From Bolinopsis microptera (taxonomy: Eukaryota > Ctenophora > Tentaculata > Lobata > Bolinopsidae), in NCBI RefSeq assembly GCF_026151205.1, contig NC_087078.1, positions 10,984,175 through 11,048,174 of the forward strand: a stretch of DNA of 64,000 bases, in the 5' to 3' direction. Every line of letters starts with the position of its first letter. The stretch's first letter is position 1. The notes beneath the pieces were generated by a model. It saw only the letters and a list, made by a program, of their open reading frames with translations. It was not told the origin of the DNA and searched no databases. Shown in pieces: positions 58,643-64,000 of the stretch. A program made the position numbers and the translations under genes.

Positions 58643-61600
58643 ATGTCACGTATTTGTGTGTTGTTGTTGTGTTTAGCTGTGCTCTGTTCTGCTCAAAAGA
58701 AAAAGAACAAGGGAAAGAAGAAAAACAATGCAGCTACCGACGAAGACACGCCTGCTGAAGTGAGATTTGAAGAAGATTCTTCTCCTGACAGCGACGAGGA
58801 AGGCAACTTTAGAGCAGAATTACCAAAATGGAGTGTTGCGGAGGATCGGGAGAAGCTGACGGAAACAGAGGACCTACTTTCAACAGAATACATGAGGGAC
58901 CGTGTGGATAGGGGTGTACTGGATGGCTTCCCAAGTGCTGCTAACATAGACAGCTACAAAACTACCTGACTCTTCCTCGACTTGGAGGTGGGGATGAAGA
59001 GTGATGAAACGGGGGTGGACGAAGACAACCGTTTCTTAAGACTAGGTGGACATGTGGATATTTATTACGAGAAACAGGACCGGAGTGCTGAGGAACCTAT
59101 GATCCTCGACTCGTGGGGTTGGTAGTGTTTATTGTTTGACTGTTCATAATTTAATTTCAGATCTAAAACCCCCCGAATAAACCAGAGCATCCAATCACAG
59201 TCATGAAACTCCCTACGGTCCCTGTTGATGGATCACTTCCCTACAAAATGTAGACTTTCCTTATTTGACCAATATTTTCAATTATTGATATAGGATTTTT
59301 CATGGTTTTTAATATTACTCTCATATATGAGACAAAAGAAACGCCATCTTATTCTTAGGACGCGTGGAACGACCTAAAAAATATAAATACGAATTCAAAA
59401 ACCTCAAAATATCCAAGTCATCACTGAACACTAAGAAATGTTACTTAGGCAAAGATAAAACAACAAGAAACAAATTATGATACCAGAAAAGAACAAATAA
59501 TAACATTTACAGGTCTGGAAATAAAGCAAGTTCGCGTCTCGTACGATGGGAGTGAATCGTTTTCAGTGATTAAGTACGTAGATCATAATCTAAATCAAGT
59601 AAACGGTATGTTCACACTTCCTTTAAAGTTAGTTTTTACTCTGACAATATATTTAATATACTTTATAATTAAGATTTGCGTAAACTATTTATAGGCTAGT
59701 CGGTAGCACCAACAAAATGTTTAGCTTATTATTATTTTACAAGATGATGAACAATAACCAGTTAAAAAGCCTTGCAAAACTCGTTTTCTTCAAATTCACC
59801 ACAATTACAACCTCAGCAAGTGCAAGGCTGGAACTCAACGTAGACTCTAACGAAGACGAGGGTATCTTGAGGATAGAATACTCCGCCACAAACTCTACCT
59901 CCCTCCGGTACTCCGCTCTGGAGTACACACCTTTCTCTGAAGACGGCCCAGTGCTTGCGGTATTGAACAGACCGGGCATGGCTAGAACATGGTTACCGTG
60001 TCAGGATACCCTCCGTGTCAAGGTATTTAGTTTGATCTGGTGTCGCGCTACCTGTACGCTACCTGGACTGTAGTGCGACACGAACTCTAGTGCGAAAGAG
60101 GGAGGTCTTGTCGAACTTCAGGTTTCGCATTACAGTACGTGTCGCACTACAGTACGTTTACCATTTAGTTTACTATTTGGTTCTGTATTTCCTTAAATGG
60201 GCATCACGTTTTACATTTGTATAGCTTTTTTCATTACTGTCTCCAATAGATATACTCATATAGATCAATACTGCAGCGTTTTTAGATTAATCTTAATGCA
60301 ATTATATTTCTTCTTATTGAACTTGGAGTTATTTATATCTACACATACAATAAAAAATTATGAACCATGCTATTACTAAATCTAATATTTACAAAAACTA
60401 TATCTAATGATGTTTGTACACGTTTTCAGACTCCAGTGGAAATGAAGATATCTGTTCCCCATCCCTACACGGCGTTGACCTCCGGTATCGATGTGTCCAA
60501 GCGTACTGAAAGTTTGTCTGATGATTTCCATTATGAGTCGTTCCAACCGATGCCAGTAGCAGCCGAGCAGCTGACCCTGATAGTGGGGAGGTTTGAGCGG
60601 TGGGAAGTGAGCGAGCGGATATCCGTCTGGACGGAGACGAACAGAAGGGAGCAGATTAGAGGCGGATTCCTGAGCGAGGCAGACTCAATACTGAAGATAT
60701 GTGAGAGTATGGTAGGACCGTTCGTGTGGGAGCATCTCAACATTGTGGTGGTTCCTGACAAACTGGGATACAAGGGTAAGTGCTAGTTTATTAAGGGCTG
60801 TTCAAAATAAAAAATAAAATATAACTTTATCTTGACTGCAATTTACGTCTAACCTTATGAATGATAATTTGCTGCAGGTGAGATGCTAGGACCCAACACC
60901 ATCTACCTGCCGGTATCCATGTTCCAAAGCTCCTCCTCTCCGATCGAGGACGACTCCCTGAGGGTTCAGGAGCTCACCAGACAGATGATGTACAGCTGGT
61001 TTGGGAACCTGGTTACTGCTCCTGCTTTACGGATTTCTAGGATTGAGGATCCAGATCGTCCATCCGTCCATCGTGAAGTGAATATTGGGTAAGAAGTATA
61101 ATTTGTTTTCTGACGCATGGGAGGGGGTACTATACCTGAAAAGAGCTTTTATGTACCACATTTTTTGGTAAAAGTCCCTGAAAAACTAAAATTTTGCAGA
61201 GAAAGAAACATGTTGCGAGGAATAGCAGACTACCTGTCCTTCCACGCTACGGCTCAGTTCATGGACAATGACAGGCACCTGGCAGACTTCTTCTTTAAAC
61301 GCTCCAATGAGGAGGAAGATGTGTCATCTGAGAAAGTACGTTTAGTTTATGTTTTTTTAAGCACTGCTCGACTTAATTCAATTATGAAGTGTACTTGTTA
61401 TTTGAGTCGGGTGAAGCAATCTGAATTATGTTTTCACCACCATGTTGACATAACCATGGTTATTGAAACACGTTAATAAGATACAAAAATTCAGGAAAAA
61501 AATTAACAACAATTAATTAATTTCCGTTCTAATCACTATCAGATAGCAGACTTCAGTATTGTCATGAGAAAGCTTGAAGACCTTGTGGGAGGTAAAGAAA

Positions 61601-62597
61601 CCATTACCAAGTTCCTGAGAATAATTGTTCTGTTCAGTGTTGCTGATGACTTCTCTTCTGAGCAGTTCTGGAACCTTCTTCAAACCTTATTCCCGGACAA
61701 TGAGATTGATGAGCAAGCTCTTTCAAGACCGGGTTTGGTCCTTCGTAATCGTAATAGATATTTTGATGAATGCAGCGTCGTTTTACTCGCATGGGATCCA
61801 CTTCCAGTGGAGGAGGAACCTGTGGTGAAAGCAGGACAGCTCAAAGAGCTTAACTATGCACAGGTGAGTAACAATAGAAATATTAAACATTCTGTACCGT
61901 TGGATCTTAGCTGTTGGACCTGTTATCCACATAGACTCGACTTGTGCGTAGTCAAATAGTTATAACTTATTTATGTACTGAAATTGGTAAAGTTATTAAT
62001 TATCAAATTGAATAAATACAAAATAGGTTAAATGTGCGATTTTATCAACGATTAATTAATTACAGGTAGCATACATGCTAGAAAGTGGGGTATCTGACAG
62101 ATTACCAATCGCAACAGTCAAGAAGATTACTAGCGTTTTGAAGAAAATGGGGATCTACCAAGACCCAAATATGTTCTACAGGTTGGAAAATCTTATTGTA
62201 GACTGTTTGACACCTTATTTTTCTTACTGTTAGAAGCTCAGAAAATTCGTGTAAACATTTATGAAAATTTAAGCAACACAATTCTATAATATTAATAATA
62301 TTAAGTACGGCAGATAGTACATACTTTCTGAAGAGATTAGTCTTTCAAAAGTTCTGAAGTTAATTAACTTTTAAAAACTTAACTTCTTATTCTAGATGGG
62401 CCTTGACGGCAATAAAACTTGGAGATAGGAGCATTGAGGACGACGCTCGGGATTACATCGAGACAAACATGCGGAACCCTGGAGCTAGAGCTCTCTTTTC
62501 TCTTTTGAGTGAGAGGGCCGAGGATGGTGCAGATCGAAAGAAACTGAAAAACATCCAGAAAATGTTCGAAGAGGAAAGTTATGTGCCATGGAATTAG
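58643..62597 (+). CDS. Catalytically dead M1 peptidase paralog (pseudoenzyme), 9 exons, one in-frame TGA
   Basis: Exons: 58643-59117, 59513-59605, 59817-60022, 60430-60775, 60878-61088, 61200-61335, 61543-61863, 62066-62181, 62396-62597; all phases agree and total 702 codons. A signal peptide (MSRICVLLLCLAVLCSA) is followed by a Lys-rich and then an acidic segment. The N-terminal domain (TWLPCQDTLRVK, EQLTLIVGRFERWEV) and WFGNLVT align with the minus-strand M1 gene. HEMIH is replaced by RQMMY, the third ligand Glu (WLAEG) by Arg (MLRGIAD), and GMEF by GEML. About 16 extra residues follow WFGNLVT. A TGA at 58967-58969 interrupts exon 1, after which the frame stays open. The exon 1 donor is GTTGGT. 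It is either a secreted non-enzymatic protein or a young pseudogene. Confidence 0.75.
58967..58969 (+). other. In-frame TGA in exon 1 of the M1 paralog
   Basis: Codons around it read ACT ACC TGA CTC TTC CTC. The paralog aligns through this point (SYRTLYQSLHL against SYKTT-stop-LFLDL), so the stop lies inside conserved protein sequence. Everything downstream is open and correctly spliced. Confidence 0.8.
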
Positions 62598-64000
62598 GGA
62601 TATTAAACATGTCGTAAATGTAGATGACTTGTTGTTCGGAAAACGTCTTGACTAGGGCGAATATTTTATAACATATGATAAGCCAGATCGAACTTATCTT
62701 AATTATTATAATTATATAATTATGATTATATGTTACCTATTCATTATTATGACATGTACCCTGTGCATGTTAAATTATGCAGACAGTATAACTATAAAGT
62801 TGTAACTGTTTCATATTATGGCTATGAGAGACTTATTTTAATTTAGTTACTGTTAGTGGCCCCATTAAATTATTCTTGCTAACTTTTCGTTCCATAAACA
62901 TTGAAGAAATTGTGAATTTATAATTGTTTTAAGAAACGTTTGTTAGAGAATGCAGACAATCGTTTCTTTTCGTTCTTTTTAGCTTGCTATATTTAAAATA
63001 ACGTTCTTCCTAAATTTGAAACTGAAAGGGCCAAATCGAATGTCGAAGTGTTCAAGATGCAAAAATTTGCTTACTGGGCCGCGCTCAGCCTGTCATTCCG
63101 CCGAATCTCTATTTTATGTTTATGAACATAATAGCCTGAGGTCCCCAGGTAAGAATTTGCGTACCTTAGTCGCTGACCTGTACTGAACTGTCATCGGGTC
63201 CTAACGCTATTTTTAAGAGACGAACATTCAGCAAAAAGCCGGAAGTCGCTATCTCTAATCTTTCACTTTTGAAAATAGCCGGCCCCGAGCCGGTAAGGTT
63301 TTTTGGAATACCAATTATTACCCAAGCCAGGAGGGTCTATCTCCAAAATCAAAAATATATAAATAGCTATTTGCAAAATGTTTAAGTTTAACCATTAACG
63401 GGTGATACTCGTAAAATATTTGTTCCAAATATTTATAGACCGTTGACGAGTCAACTAGTTGATGGATGTTATGTTACTCGTCTAAATTTCTTCGAAGTCT
63501 AGTAGCGCGCGCCGCTTTCTTCTCGAAAGCGCCGGGCCAGAACAGTAACAATGGTCAAGTCAACTAGGCGCGCGTACTCTTGATCATTGATCGGTTATAA
63601 ACTATTGAAGTTACAAAAATGTCTTCACATGCAAAAATAGCGTTTCCTTCCCAGGAGAAAATTGAGGACTTTGTAGATTTTGACGGATACTATTTAAATT
63701 TCGTCGAAGTAGCGCGGCGCGTAGTGCGCCGTGCTTTCTTCTCAAAATGCATGAATGTTATCAAAAGGTGCGCACTGCACGATAAAAATAAATTTGCTCG
63801 GACGCGGATTTTCATTTGACCATTGTTAATGGTAGGTGGTGCGCAATCGACAGTGAGCCGCGCGTGCCGACTGTAGGATGGTTTTTTAGAATTTAGTGCT
63901 AATTTCGGCCAGCACACTTTTCTTCAAACAAATAGATATTGAGTATTCTTCCCGACCTCCAATTGCAACAAAAATTGGTAAGCTCAAAGCTTACTCATAG
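62598..64000. other. Spacer after the M1 paralog, no gene recognised
   Basis: AT-rich, then GC-rich words from about 63500 (GCGCGCGCC, GGCGCGTAGTGCGCCG hairpin at about 63715-63730). A 66-codon frame at 63619-63819 has no motif; two nearby hits to AAGTAGCGCG-type words suggest a dispersed repeat. Confidence 0.4.

Noticed and set aside
58967-58969. Selenocysteine codon in the M1 paralog
   Set aside because: The aligned paralog has no Cys here and I see no SECIS-like hairpin after the gene; mutation or readthrough is simpler.
63619-63819. 66-codon ORF near the right edge
   Set aside because: Overlaps GC-hairpin repeat words and has no recognisable domain.

Overview
This window is AT-rich eukaryotic DNA with spliced genes, GT-AG introns, LINE, SINE, MITE and LTR elements and many minisatellites. 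The protein families (CD36-type scavenger receptor, class A GPCR, LTA4H-like M1 metallopeptidases, a hevein-like Cys-rich domain exon) point to an invertebrate metazoan. A cnidarian or similar early-branching animal is my guess, but the sequence does not prove it. All gene models were built by hand from reading frames, splice signals and phase agreement.

Layout. (1) 1-3.2 kb: minus-strand end of a Ty3/gypsy retrotransposon. Gag and pol share one frame and are separated by a single TGA. (2) 3.6-12.9 kb: a tandem segmental duplication (unit about 4.9 kb) of a four-exon gene for a small type I membrane protein that I do not recognise. Copy B (7262-10167) is complete; copies A and C are broken. 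A LINE fragment sits in the same intron of A and B. (3) 12.9-16.7 kb: MITE and mariner-like debris, a perfect 513-bp tandem duplication, and a minus-strand signal-peptide plus hevein-like domain gene between two copies of one repeat. (4) 19.7-45.5 kb: a 14-exon CD36-family gene (530 aa). Its 15.5-kb ninth intron contains an antisense five-exon GPCR gene (456 aa), a 1.1-kb palindrome and two large satellite arrays. The last transmembrane exon lies directly behind a ~600-bp CT tract. A long ORF in the following intron could be an alternative cytoplasmic tail. (5) 45.5-51.7 kb: SINE, MITEs, an 861-bp inverted-repeat element and minisatellites. (6) 51.7-62.6 kb: two divergently transcribed M1 peptidase paralogs. 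The minus-strand gene keeps the HExxH-x18-E zinc site. The plus-strand gene has lost every zinc ligand yet keeps a nine-exon structure that is open apart from one in-frame TGA. (7) 62.6-64 kb: no gene recognised.

No operon-like logic links these genes. The themes are local duplication (type I membrane genes, M1 pair, repeats) and genes nested in or interrupted by repeats. The clearest candidates for follow-up are the uncharacterised tandem membrane-protein family, the active/inactive peptidase pair, the leaky-looking UGA-CUA gag-pol junction and the possible alternative CD36 tail.
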